NCBI GenBank assembly: GCA_029821735.1
Contig: JALGSU010000031.1
Span: 1 to 64,000 of the forward strand
Direction of reading: 5' to 3'
Length of the DNA stretch: 64,000 nt
Source of the DNA: Candidatus Zipacnadia bacterium
GTDB taxonomy: Bacteria > Armatimonadota > Zipacnadia > Zipacnadales > UBA5352
Shown here: positions 37,508 through 47,100 of the stretch, in pieces
How positions within the stretch are numbered: the first letter of the stretch is position 1
How the letters are laid out: the number at the start of each line of letters is the position of its first letter
Translations under genes and position numbers: made by a program
The notes under the pieces: model-generated
Told to the model about the DNA's origin: nothing
Database searches by the model: none
Seen by the model: the letters and a program-made list of their open reading frames with translations, nothing else

Positions 37508-38443
37508 ATGCAGCCGTGGAGATTTCTTTGCGCGTGTGACATGCAGCCCGGTTCGCCGAGGTCCTTTCGGTACGCCGCGAAGTGTCGCGAGAATTGGTAC
37601 ACCGCCCTTGAGCAGCTTCGCGACGAGGAGGCCGAGCTGCTGATCGTCGGCGGCGACCTGACTCGCGACGGCTCGATCCACGACTTCGAGCTCGAGGAGC
37701 TGCAGGCTGAGTTGGGCAGTCTGCCCTACCCGTTCCGCGCAGTGCCGGGCAACATGGACACCGGCAACAAACACACGGACATCGCCCATCTCAAGTCCCA
37801 CGCACAGGTGACGGGCGAGCAGCTCGACCGTTTCGCGCAGGTGTTCGGCGAACTCCCCTGGAGCTTCATGCACAGGAACGTGCGCTTCAGCGGAATCTAC
37901 GGCGCCCTGGCTGGTTCAGGCCTCCCCCACGAGGAGCGGATGTGGCAGTGGCTGGAGGAGGAGCTTCCTGCGCTGCCGCGCGCCGACCATCACGTCATGG
38001 TCATGCACTACGCGCTCTTCATCGACGAGTTGCGCGAGGCGAACTGGGACCTCACCAACCCCGACGAGAACACCGCGTGGTACTTCTGCATCGATGAGCC
38101 GCACCGCTCGCGCATGTTCGCGGCGATGCAGGCATCGGGGGTGGAGATCGTGCTCAGCGGGCATATCCACTGCCGGCGGCCCGAGCAGGTAGCCGAGGGC
38201 GTGCGCTTCTTCAAGTGCGCGGGGATCGCGTTCCCGCAGTGGGCCGACCGATGGCCGGACGGCGATCCGCGCCTGGGATACCACCGCTTCGAGGTCAGTG
38301 ACGCCGGTATCTCGGAGACATTCGTGCCACTGCCAGTGGAGTCGGCCTCCGACGAGGGCTACGGCCCTGGCGGCCATCCGAGTGTGGACCAACGCGACTA
38401 CTCTCTCGCCTGGGAGCCGCCACCGGCGGAAGTTCTGGACTGA
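37508..38443 (+). CDS. Metallophosphoesterase-like protein with altered metal motifs
   Basis: A 311-residue cytoplasmic protein with GGAGG 7 nt before its ATG. The calcineurin-like layout is clear, but ligands differ from the standard set. The first motif is ACDMQPG, with Gln where the D-x-H His should be; GGDLTRDG is normal; the third reads PGNMDTG where GNHD is usual, losing the catalytic His; MHYALF and SGHIHCRRP are kept. Such variants occur in some one- or two-metal phosphoesterases, but loss of the GNHD His normally reduces phosphomonoesterase activity. It is divergent from the glycyl radical enzyme and 104 nt upstream of the DUF4838 gene. Substrate unknown. Confidence 0.78.
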   Translation: MQPWRFLCACDMQPGSPRSFRYAAKCRENWYTALEQLRDEEAELLIVGGDLTRDGSIHDFELEELQAELGSLPYPFRAVPGNMDTGNKHTDIAHLKSHAQVTGEQLDRFAQVFGELPWSFMHRNVRFSGIYGALAGSGLPHEERMWQWLEEELPALPRADHHVMVMHYALFIDELREANWDLTNPDENTAWYFCIDEPHRSRMFAAMQASGVEIVLSGHIHCRRPEQVAEGVRFFKCAGIAFPQWADRWPDGDPRLGYHRFEVSDAGISETFVPLPVESASDEGYGPGGHPSVDQRDYSLAWEPPPAEVLD

Positions 38444-38547
38444 GCATAGTACAGTTCGGCGTCTCTCACACTTAAGCATACACATACCCGCGTGCCGAGC
38501 CGGGCCTATGCGCGGGCGAGCCGATCATGGATCGGGAGTTGAAGATC

Positions 38548-40962
38548 ATGCGTCGTCATGTATCGCGTAGGCTGCGCGGCGGAGTTATTCGGATTGCGGC
38601 TGCAGTGCTGTGCTCGTATGGATTGGCTTGGGCGCAGGCGCCGATTACGGTCGATCCGGAGCAGTGTTGCATCATCGTCCCGGAGGTGCCCGAACCGGTG
38701 CAGACCGTGGCTGCGGAGGAGTTGCAGAAGCACCTCGGGCTGGCCATGGACGCCGAGGTCCCGATCATTGCCGCCACCGAGGAGGCCGCCGGCTACCGTT
38801 TCTTCGTGGGCATCCCGGCCCCGGACGACGCACGCCCGCTGGCACCCGAAGAGGCCCGCTGGGTGATTACGCCCGAGGCCGCGTACCTGTATGGCGATGA
38901 CGAGAAGCACTACGGATCGCGGTTCGCCGTCTCCGGCTTCCTCGAGGATCAACTCGGAGTCCGCTGGCTGGCGCCCGGCGACCAGGGGACAGTCTGCGAG
39001 CGCCGCACGCCCTTCACGCTCACGCCCGGCGAGTTCTCGTGGGCGCCGAAGCTGTTGGCCCGGGGCTTCCGCCCGGACGCGCGACCCAAGCGCTACCCGC
39101 AGCCCAAGGGCTGGGCCGAGCAGTTCTGGAGCTTCGCGCGCACCAACGAGGAGCATGATCAGTACGCCGCCGACGTGCGCGCCTGGCAGCTTCGCATGCG
39201 CATGGGCAGTCACTCGCCCCTGAACTACGGCCACGCCTTCACCGACTGGTGGGACAAGTACAGCGAGACGAACCCGGAGTATTTCGCGGTCAACTGCTGG
39301 GGCAAGCGGGAGCCGGAGCGACGCGTCGAGCCACAGGAAGAGTCGCCCGTCTTCACCGAGAAAGAGACGACGACGGTGAAGCTGTGTGTGAGCAATCCGG
39401 CCGTCGCCGAGCAGATCATCGCCAACTGGGTCGCGGGCGGGATGCGCAGCAAGTGGGTCAATGTCTGCGAGAACGATCTGACCTGGGGCTTCTGCCGATG
39501 CGAAAACTGTTGCGCGCTGGATGTGCCCCACGAGGGCGAGGAGTTCGTCGCCCACCTCACCGACCGCTACGTCCACTTGACCAACACCGTAGCACGCATG
39601 GCTCGCGAACATGACCCCGAGGCTGGGGCGGTCATGTACGTCTACGAGGCCACCGAGCAACCGCCACGACGAGAGCGCCTGGAGCCGAACGTTGCGATCG
39701 GCATGGTGCCCACGACAGTGGACCTCGAGGAGCTCCGAGACTACTACGCGGCCTGGCATGACGCCGGCGCGACCATGATCTTCACCCGCCCGAATCTGCC
39801 GCACTACTACCAGACCCTGGCCATCCCGCTGGGCATGGAGAAGCGGATGTTCGACGTGCTGGCACTGGCGGTCGAGTACGGGGCCATCGCCGCCGACTAC
39901 GACTCGCTCCGGGGCCTGTGGCCCGTGCATGGCATGGCTGACTACGTGGTGTCCCGGGCCATGTCCGATCCGGACAAGCCCTTCGAATACTGGGAGGACC
40001 ACTACTGCGCTGCCTTCGGCCCGGCCGCCGAGGACGTCAAAAGCTACTACCGCTTCTGGCGCGAGGAGATATGGCAGGACCGCCTGCTGCCGGACCTGGG
40101 GGACCTCATCACCCGCGGCAAGGTCTACAACTTCGCGCGAGGGCTGGCGTGGACGCTCGGCGACTACTACCAGGCCGAGGACTTCGACCGCGCCGCCGCC
40201 ATCCTGCAGGAGGCCGCGGCCCGCGACCTCGGGCCGGCGCAGCGCCGCCAGCTCGACCTCCTCATTCTGTCCAACGAGCACTCGCGTCAGACCTTCGCCG
40301 CCATTACCGCCCGCGGCTTCGAACGCTTCACCGACTCGAAGGCGCTGCTCGACTTCCGCAAGGCGCATCGCGACGACCTGCAGTTCAGTTGGCTCGGCCT
40401 GTTCTGGGCCGAGAACTACTTCGGCGACCTCGCCGGGCTCAAAATCGCCGAGGCCCTCAAAGCCTACCCGCTGCCGTGGGGACAGACCGCGCTCGCCTGG
40501 AAGTTCAAGCTCGACCCCGACGAGGTGGGACTGAACGAGGGATGGCAGGACATCGCCCCGGACCAGATGGACGACTGGGAACTGATGCGCACGGACTTCC
40601 TCTGGGAGAATCCGTATGACAACGAGGCCTACCCGTCCGATGAGTTGCGCGCGCAGCTCAAGGACTACGACGGCATCGGCTGGTACGCCACCGAGCAGTC
40701 AATGCCCGCCGACTTCGAGGGTCGGGACATATACCTGTACTTCGGAGCGGTGGACGAGTCCTGCTGGGTGTACGTGAACGGCCAATTGGCCGGCGAGCAC
40801 CTGTTTGAGAAGCCCGACGACTGGACCACGCCGTTCGAGATCCGCATCGACCCCTACCTCGACCCGGAGGTAAACAAGCAGCGCATCCGCGTCCGAGTCG
40901 AAGATCGCAGCGGCGCCGGAGGCATCTGGAAGCGGGTCTGGCTGGTGTCGCGAATGCGCTGA
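38548..40962 (+). CDS. Secreted DUF4838 protein with GH67-N-like domain
   Basis: An 804-residue exported protein. I prefer the ATG at 38548, which has GGGAG 9 nt upstream and directly precedes a basic n-region and hydrophobic core (GGVIRIAAAVLCSYGLAWAQ); an in-frame ATG at 38527 is the alternative. Residues of about 35-145 resemble the N-terminal domain of alpha-glucuronidases (PEPVQTVAAEELQKHL, FAVSGFLEDQLGVRWLAPGD). Residues of about 185-460 are DUF4838-like (NPEYFAVN, WVNVCENDL, CRCENCC). The C-terminus (about 680-800) is a galactose-binding-like sandwich (DESCWVYVNGQLAGEH). A glycan-degrading role, perhaps on uronic-acid substrates, is inferred from the GH67-N homology. Confidence 0.8.
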   Translation: MRRHVSRRLRGGVIRIAAAVLCSYGLAWAQAPITVDPEQCCIIVPEVPEPVQTVAAEELQKHLGLAMDAEVPIIAATEEAAGYRFFVGIPAPDDARPLAPEEARWVITPEAAYLYGDDEKHYGSRFAVSGFLEDQLGVRWLAPGDQGTVCERRTPFTLTPGEFSWAPKLLARGFRPDARPKRYPQPKGWAEQFWSFARTNEEHDQYAADVRAWQLRMRMGSHSPLNYGHAFTDWWDKYSETNPEYFAVNCWGKREPERRVEPQEESPVFTEKETTTVKLCVSNPAVAEQIIANWVAGGMRSKWVNVCENDLTWGFCRCENCCALDVPHEGEEFVAHLTDRYVHLTNTVARMAREHDPEAGAVMYVYEATEQPPRRERLEPNVAIGMVPTTVDLEELRDYYAAWHDAGATMIFTRPNLPHYYQTLAIPLGMEKRMFDVLALAVEYGAIAADYDSLRGLWPVHGMADYVVSRAMSDPDKPFEYWEDHYCAAFGPAAEDVKSYYRFWREEIWQDRLLPDLGDLITRGKVYNFARGLAWTLGDYYQAEDFDRAAAILQEAAARDLGPAQRRQLDLLILSNEHSRQTFAAITARGFERFTDSKALLDFRKAHRDDLQFSWLGLFWAENYFGDLAGLKIAEALKAYPLPWGQTALAWKFKLDPDEVGLNEGWQDIAPDQMDDWELMRTDFLWENPYDNEAYPSDELRAQLKDYDGIGWYATEQSMPADFEGRDIYLYFGAVDESCWVYVNGQLAGEHLFEKPDDWTTPFEIRIDPYLDPEVNKQRIRVRVEDRSGAGGIWKRVWLVSRMR

Positions 40963-40987
40963 GTGAGAGGTGCGCGTCCGACGAGGC

Positions 40988-42904
40988 TCATCGCGCTACC
41001 CGGAAGACATGCTCCTTGCTCAGCGAGAATATCGGTGACACCCGGTTGTCGAGGCGGATGCTGTTGTCCTCAAAAGCGCCGCTATCCGCCTCGCGCAGGA
41101 TCACGGACCAGACATCGCCGGCGTCGTCGCCAGCCGTCACCACGATGGTCTCGCGTGCGGCTTCAGTGGTCTGCCCGGTGGCGACCGTCTCGCCCTGCGG
41201 ATTGAGCACGTCCACCCGCACCATTTCCCCCCCGCCCTGCCCCGCGATGGAGATGTTGAACTCAGCCAGACCGTCCGGCACGTAGAAGTGCAGCGGCACC
41301 CGCCGGGCACGGTCGGCGTCGCTCGAGAAGATGAAGCGCGCGTAGCTGGCCGCAGAGATTCCGAGCGGAGCGTTCGTGGACACAACCCAGTAGGCGGACC
41401 CGCCGGCGGTGAGCGGAATGATGAACACGCCGTCGGCCTCAGGCGTGAAGGCGATGCTGCCCTGCGTTCCCGGAGCCACCTCCCCGGTGCCGATGGACTC
41501 AAGCTGGCCGTCGCGGACCTCCCAGCGCAGCGCGATGGGTTGCGGGCCCAGCGACTGGTGGCCCATCACGATATCGACGGGCTCGCCGGCCTTGGCGGCC
41601 ACGATCAGTACGTTGTCAAAGCGCAGCAGGATGCGGTCGAACTCCTCCCGCTCCCCGGTCACCTCAGGCAGAATCAGTTCCGCCTGGTCATCCCCCAGCG
41701 CGCCGAGCAGTTGCGCCACCCAGCTTTCGGCAGTCTCACGCGGCTCCTGGTAGGGCTCGAAGCGGCCCTCATCCATGGCCTCGTTCGCCCACTTGAACCA
41801 GCGCATATACTCCGCGTGTGAAGTCTCGGTGTAGATCGGCCCCTCGTAGAACACCCAGTAGCCAGCGCCGACTTCGGACATCATCAGCGCGTTCTTGCCG
41901 GAGAATTCCGGGTCGGCGCCTCGGACGGCGGGGTCGATCCCGCCCGTGTAGAGGAAGTCGACGCCCAGATCGGTCGGGACGGCCATCTCCCGCATGACTA
42001 TCTGGCGATTGGCCTCCAGGGCATCGGCCTGCGGCAGATAGGCGCCGGGCCGGCCGTAGGTGTGCGGGGTCGCGATGACCACGGGCGCCGCTTCAGTCCC
42101 CCACTCGCGGTAGCCCGCCTCCTGCATGAAGAGCGATCCGACAGAGGGATACATGAAGAACTGGAAGCTGGGGTTGAGAGCGTCGACGGCCTCGCGCAGG
42201 TCTTTGCAGCGCTCACGCCACGAAGCGATCTGGAACGTGCGGAAATCATCGTGCAGACCGTTCTCTTCAAGCCACGGAGCGCGCTCGGCCAGCGCCAGCT
42301 CCGGAAGCTCAAGGCCCTTGTCTTCGGCGAACATCGCCATGATGACATCATCGTACATCAGGCCATACAGCATCCAGCCGCCGCTTGGTCCGGGCGCATA
42401 GTTCTCGTAATCGAGGAAGACGCCGATGAGGTCCGGCATGTCCACGCTGAGCTGCGCATACTGCAGAACCAGGTTGGTGGTCCATTGCCAGAACTCTTCG
42501 GAGTTGACGCTCCACATGGCCTGTTCCGCACCGTTGCTCCACACCACACGCTTGCCGTCCGCCTCCGGGCCCTCCGGCGCGACCAGCGTCCCGCGCATCC
42601 ACGGGACATGGTAGATGCCATGCTGCCCGCACCAGAGAGTCATCTGGCTGACCTTCTCCATGTCCTCCCCGCCGATGCGCGGCGAGAAGACGTTGAAGCC
42701 CGCCTCCGCTGTCTCCTTGACCGCCTGCTCACCCCAGCCGAGTCCGCCCTCGCCCCCGGCGCCAATTACCTTGTCCACGAGAATCTTCAGCTTCACCGCG
42801 CGACCAAGGTCATCGCGGGCCACGGCGTCTTGAGCCATAGCTCCGACAGACAGGCTCAGCAGTCCCAGTGCGAGAAGCGTCGTCGCCAGTTGCTTATGCA
42901 TCAT
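40988..42904 (-). CDS. Secreted protein of unknown function, probable TIM-barrel glycosidase-like domain
   Basis: A 638-residue exported protein. The ATG at 42904 has AAGGGGA 7 nt upstream, and a signal peptide follows (HKQLATTLLALGLLSLSVGAMAQ). Residues of about 50-400 alternate strands and helices like a TIM barrel (GFNVFSPRIGGEDM, GIYHVPWMRG, LIGVFLDYENYAPGP, FQFFMYPSVG, GVDFLYTGGIDP); the DYENY and later acidic positions could be catalytic. The last 230 residues are beta-sandwich. I do not recognise a named family. It follows a class IV aminotransferase by 35 nt on the same strand and ends 25 nt from the convergent DUF4838 gene. Confidence 0.65.
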   Translation of the reverse strand: MMHKQLATTLLALGLLSLSVGAMAQDAVARDDLGRAVKLKILVDKVIGAGGEGGLGWGEQAVKETAEAGFNVFSPRIGGEDMEKVSQMTLWCGQHGIYHVPWMRGTLVAPEGPEADGKRVVWSNGAEQAMWSVNSEEFWQWTTNLVLQYAQLSVDMPDLIGVFLDYENYAPGPSGGWMLYGLMYDDVIMAMFAEDKGLELPELALAERAPWLEENGLHDDFRTFQIASWRERCKDLREAVDALNPSFQFFMYPSVGSLFMQEAGYREWGTEAAPVVIATPHTYGRPGAYLPQADALEANRQIVMREMAVPTDLGVDFLYTGGIDPAVRGADPEFSGKNALMMSEVGAGYWVFYEGPIYTETSHAEYMRWFKWANEAMDEGRFEPYQEPRETAESWVAQLLGALGDDQAELILPEVTGEREEFDRILLRFDNVLIVAAKAGEPVDIVMGHQSLGPQPIALRWEVRDGQLESIGTGEVAPGTQGSIAFTPEADGVFIIPLTAGGSAYWVVSTNAPLGISAASYARFIFSSDADRARRVPLHFYVPDGLAEFNISIAGQGGGEMVRVDVLNPQGETVATGQTTEAARETIVVTAGDDAGDVWSVILREADSGAFEDNSIRLDNRVSPIFSLSKEHVFRVAR

Positions 42905-42939
42905 TGTCAATCCCCTTTGCGGCGGATAGTGGCGGGCGC

Positions 42940-43878
42940 TCACTCGCCGTATTTGTCTCGCAGCTCCTTGGCCTGCCGCGCGAAATCAACGCCCACCTGC
43001 TCGCACCACGTGCCCAGCAGGCGCCGGTACACCGGCCCGACGTTGCCGTTGCCCACCGGACGTCCCTCGAAGCGCACCACTGGAAGCATGTTGTAAGAAC
43101 TCGCCGTCACGAACGCCTCATCAGCCATGAGCAGATCGTACGGCTGCAGCTTGGTCTCGTGCATCGGCAGCCCCAGGTCCGCGGCCATCTCCATCACGTA
43201 CGATCGGCTGACGCCACGCAGTATGTCGTGGGCTTCGGGAGTGTACAGTGCGCCGTCCTTCACCATGAACATGTTGTAGCTGGTGCCCTCAGCCAGGTTG
43301 CCGTGCTCATCAAGCAATATGGGCCACGCGCCCTCCTCGACCCGTGCCGCCTGCAGGTTGGCCCGCTGGTAGTGCTGCCGCGAGCGCGTCTTGGCTTTGG
43401 CGTCGAGGTAGCGGCTGGGTATGGCTGGCTGCGAGGGAACGACCAGGTGCACGCCCCTGTCATACAGATCGGCCACGCAGGTGAGGTGACCGATGATCGG
43501 CAGGATGCTGATGATGACCGTCGGGCGTACTGGCTCAGGCTGCAGGTGGTGGAAGACCTTGACCGCGCCGCGGGAGATGTCATGCCTGATCCAGAAGTCG
43601 AGACCGTCCTCGAACAGGTGCAGGTTTGCGTCGATGGTGTCCAGCGTAGCCTGCTGCATCTCCTGTGGCGTGAGGCCACAGTTGATGTCCAGGAGCTTCA
43701 GAGACGCGGACAGGCGTTCCAGGTGCGCGTCGAGCCGGAAGGGCTTGTGGTTGAAGGATCGTGACATCTCGAACACCATGTCGCCGAGCATGACACCGTG
43801 GTCGAATATGCTGACACGGGCCTCCGAGAGCGGGACGAGTTCCCCGCTGTAGTAGACTTTGAGTTGCGAGAGATCCAT
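42940..43878 (-). CDS. Class IV aminotransferase (branched-chain/D-amino acid type)
   Basis: A 312-residue fold-type IV PLP enzyme. The ATG at 43878 follows GGAGG by 7 nt. SEARVSIFDHGVMLGDMVFE near the N-terminus, the probable PLP lysine in DAKAKTRSRQHY, the Glu of GNLAEGTSYNMFMV and the C-terminal DEAFVTASSYNMLPV are standard landmarks. The family transfers amino groups to branched-chain or D-amino acids, or eliminates pyruvate from aminodeoxychorismate. The DHGVMLGD loop and the absence of other branched-chain genes argue against a housekeeping IlvE, but substrate cannot be assigned. It is first in a two-gene run with an exported unknown protein. Confidence 0.87.
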   Translation of the reverse strand: MDLSQLKVYYSGELVPLSEARVSIFDHGVMLGDMVFEMSRSFNHKPFRLDAHLERLSASLKLLDINCGLTPQEMQQATLDTIDANLHLFEDGLDFWIRHDISRGAVKVFHHLQPEPVRPTVIISILPIIGHLTCVADLYDRGVHLVVPSQPAIPSRYLDAKAKTRSRQHYQRANLQAARVEEGAWPILLDEHGNLAEGTSYNMFMVKDGALYTPEAHDILRGVSRSYVMEMAADLGLPMHETKLQPYDLLMADEAFVTASSYNMLPVVRFEGRPVGNGNVGPVYRRLLGTWCEQVGVDFARQAKELRDKYGE

Positions 43879-43974
43879 TATTCTGCCTCCGGGAGCGGCA
43901 CAACGCATGACGCTGAGCCGCCTGCTGCATATGCTCCGCGCCGCCAGACTGGCAGGCGGATCGACAGGGGAAAC

Positions 43975-44002
43975 GTGAAGACACGTCTCGTCGTGTCTTC
44001 AC
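43975..44002. promoter_or_regulatory. Perfect 11-bp hyphenated palindrome in a divergent promoter gap
   Basis: GTGAAGACACG (43975-43985) and CGTGTCTTCAC (43992-44002) are exact reverse complements separated by six bases. The element lies 97 nt from the leftward aminotransferase start and 151 nt from the rightward start. It has no T-run and lies between divergent genes, so it is not a terminator. A shared operator, or a leader hairpin in either direction, is most likely. It is the longest perfect dyad I found in the window's gaps. Confidence 0.5.
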
Positions 44003-44153
44003 CAGCGCAGGGCAAATACCTCCACCTGCCGCGCGGCGAACGCCCTCCGGGTTCAGACCAGCCCGGCAGAGGTCAGGCGGGTATGGCAACGAATTGGTGA
44101 GGCAAGCCGAGCGGAAAGCGAAGCTCTCTCGTCCGACCCAAGGAGTGGCCCTC

Positions 44154-47100
44154 ATGTTCCGGAACATCAGCAAGCCCGCTTGCTCTGCATTTCTCATGCT
44201 CGTCGTCAGTATGACATGGACGTCGGCCGCGGACACGCTGTCAACATCGGCCGATCTCTACCCCACTCCTGCCACCGCCTGGACTTTGTCCGCCAAGCAG
44301 GCGGGCTTTGACCAGATCACCCCCGAGAACGCCCCGGACGGTCTGCTCGCGTCCCCTCTGCGCATGGTGATCACTGACGGGAAGACGGGCCGCGACCTGT
44401 CAGGCACGACGCGGCGAACCGATTTCACTGCGCGGCGCACCGCGCGATTCGCACAGGCGCTTGATCTGCCCGACGTGCGCGCCACCCACTCACTGGCCGC
44501 GGGCGACATGCTGACCTGGCGGGTGGAGATCGCGAACGACGGGCGCGAGGAAGTGTGGCTGGAGATTGCGCTGGTTGCGCCACTGGCCCTCGGCGACCCT
44601 CTCAGCTACTGGGACGGTGCGGACCTGCACGAGTCTCTCGAAGGAGATGCGGGCCGCGATGAGATCGACCTGACCTTCCCGGCCAGCGCGGTCTTCGATG
44701 CAGACACGGGTTTGACGGTGGGCGTGCGCCCCGACTCACTGATCTCTCACCTGGCGAGCCATGTCGACGATGACCGGACACTCACCTACGGCACACGCTT
44801 CGTCATACCGCCCGGTGAGTCGGCGGCGGTCGAGTTCGTCCTTTTCACTTTCGTCCCCACCTTTGGCCACGTGGATGCTATCTACGGGTACCAGCAACGC
44901 TTCCCCGAGGCCTTCGACATCTCCGACGACGTCGACCCGCGCATCACCCGTTCCGGGACCGACACTCTGGGCTACGGGCGCGCGGCTCAGAATGTGTCTG
45001 AAGAGAGTGAAGTGACAGAGCGCGTGACGAGGGTCCGCGCGGGCTACGGGAGTTGGGACTGGGCCTACGCGCCCTTCCGCCGCTGTGGCGATTGGCTGGG
45101 GCGCAGTGAGGTGTGGGATTGGGAGATGGATGAGACCGAGCGCGCGCGGGTGGAGAGCCGCGCTGCCAAGTTCTGGTGCGACCTCAAAGACCCGGAGCGC
45201 TTCCGCGCCGACCGGGCCGCTGGCTGGAGCAACATCGACATGCGCTTCAACACCGCGTTGGTCTTCTACCTGATAAGCTGGATGGAAGAGCATCTGCTTG
45301 AGCAACTCGACGGTGAGGACTTCATGTACCCCTACGGGGAGTCGGGCTCGCGCCTCAACTGGGTGACGGGCACCTCCTTCGAGCGGCACGTCTTCCCCTG
45401 GGGCACTGTTTACGAGGACACTATCCGCCGCGACATCCCCGAGGTGATCGCCGAGCTCGACCTCCACGGCTTCGGCCTCGACATCGCCAGCGACCGAGGG
45501 CGCTTCCGCGGGGAACTGTCCCGATATATCCCCGGCTGGGCGTGGGATGAGGAGGGACGCTTCATCCACGCGGGCGTGGGGCAGCGTCTGCTGCTCGATT
45601 ACGTGCGCGGCCTCCGCCAGGATGGTTTCCGCATGGGTGTGGTGACCAACGGTGGCAATCCATTCATGGTGGCGACGGCCTCGGATTCGCTGCTCAATGA
45701 GGCCAAAGACCAGCCCAACCTGCGCTACGACACGTTCAAGCAGACGCGCTGGTTCTTTGGCAGCAAGCGTATCCACCTGCATTCCGGCGGCGGCTTCGAT
45801 AACCCGGCACTGAATGTCGACTGGCAGAACTTCACGCCCGACCAGGTGCGTCTGTTCTACCAGGACCACCTGAACGAGTGGCTGCTGGGCTGCTGGCAGG
45901 GCGGCTACGTCCCCGCGACCATGTATGTCTATGGCCGGGAGAGCGTGACGCGCGCGATGCCCGCGCTCATCGATGTGCAGGGGCGCGGGTATCGCTCCGT
46001 GCCTGCGTGCCAGGGCGATGCGCGCCTGGAACGCGCTCGATACGGCCAGGGCCTGCAGTCGGTGCTGGCGATCTCCAACCCGACCACCGAGACGGTGAGC
46101 AGTGACGAGCATATACTCTCGCCCTACCTGTGCGAGGGCGCGGCGCTGCCGGTAGCCTATGACGGTGAGGCGCTGGAATTCGACCTCGATGACGCGAGCA
46201 CCCGGCTGCCAATCGACCTCTGGCGTAAGCAGACGCGTCTGGTCTGCACGCCGATCGCACTGCGAGCCGCTGATGGTGCGCCGCTGGCCCTCTCGGGCAG
46301 CTCCTCGGGTCGCGTTAGCGCCGACCGTATCACCTGGACCCTCGCTCTGGTTGCGCCCGACGCTCGCACAGTGCGCCTGCAGGTCGAGGCCCCGCCGGAC
46401 TTTGCGCTCGATCAGGTGCGGCTCAACGGCGCGCGCGTGGACCTCGCCGCACCACTGTCCCTCCGGGCAGGGGAGAACCAACTGGTGGTCCGCTGCACCT
46501 CGCTGGTCTTCCGCAGTCCCGAGCGCGCGCTGGTAGACTTCCCGTATGCTGGCAGCGTCCTCGCTCCCACCGATCCTGCCAACGAGCGCGAAGCTGCAGC
46601 GGCGCAGATGCTGCGAGATTTCTTCGCCTTCCACGAACAGACCACGCTGCCCGACGGGTTCGCCGACGTGCAGCCTGCTATCGTCATCAGCACCGAAGGC
46701 GAGCGCGGCATCTCTGTCGACGACGGTACGCTGCGCATCCGTGGCGCGACGCCCTTCGATACCCAGCAATTGACTGCCCGGCTCATTCGCCTCTTGATGG
46801 ACCGCAAGTACGAATTCGTCCACCCCTTCGCGGAGACCGTACCCCTGCAGCCCACCCGCGACATGCTGGCCACTATCGGTGTGAACAAGTCGAGCTACTT
46901 CCCCCAGATCGAGGTGGCCGGTCGTGAGGTACCCGGGCGCTTGGTGGGCACGCAGTTGCCTGGGGTGGAAGTGGTGCGGGCGAGGGAGGCGCGACCGGAA
47001 TACGAATCGCCGATGAGCGCAGGCTTCTATGCCGACGAGAACGTCTGCGCATGGGCGGTGAAGGCCCCGATGCTTGTCGACTACGCATCGGTGTCCGTCT

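Noticed and set aside
38444..38547. Promoter in the AT-richer patch before the DUF4838 gene
   Set aside because: Hexamers near 38480 only loosely resemble -10 elements and no -35 is in register.
43905..44153. Riboswitch (cobalamin or other) in the divergent gap
   Set aside because: Some phrases recall riboswitch boxes, but no conserved set in the right order could be matched on either strand.
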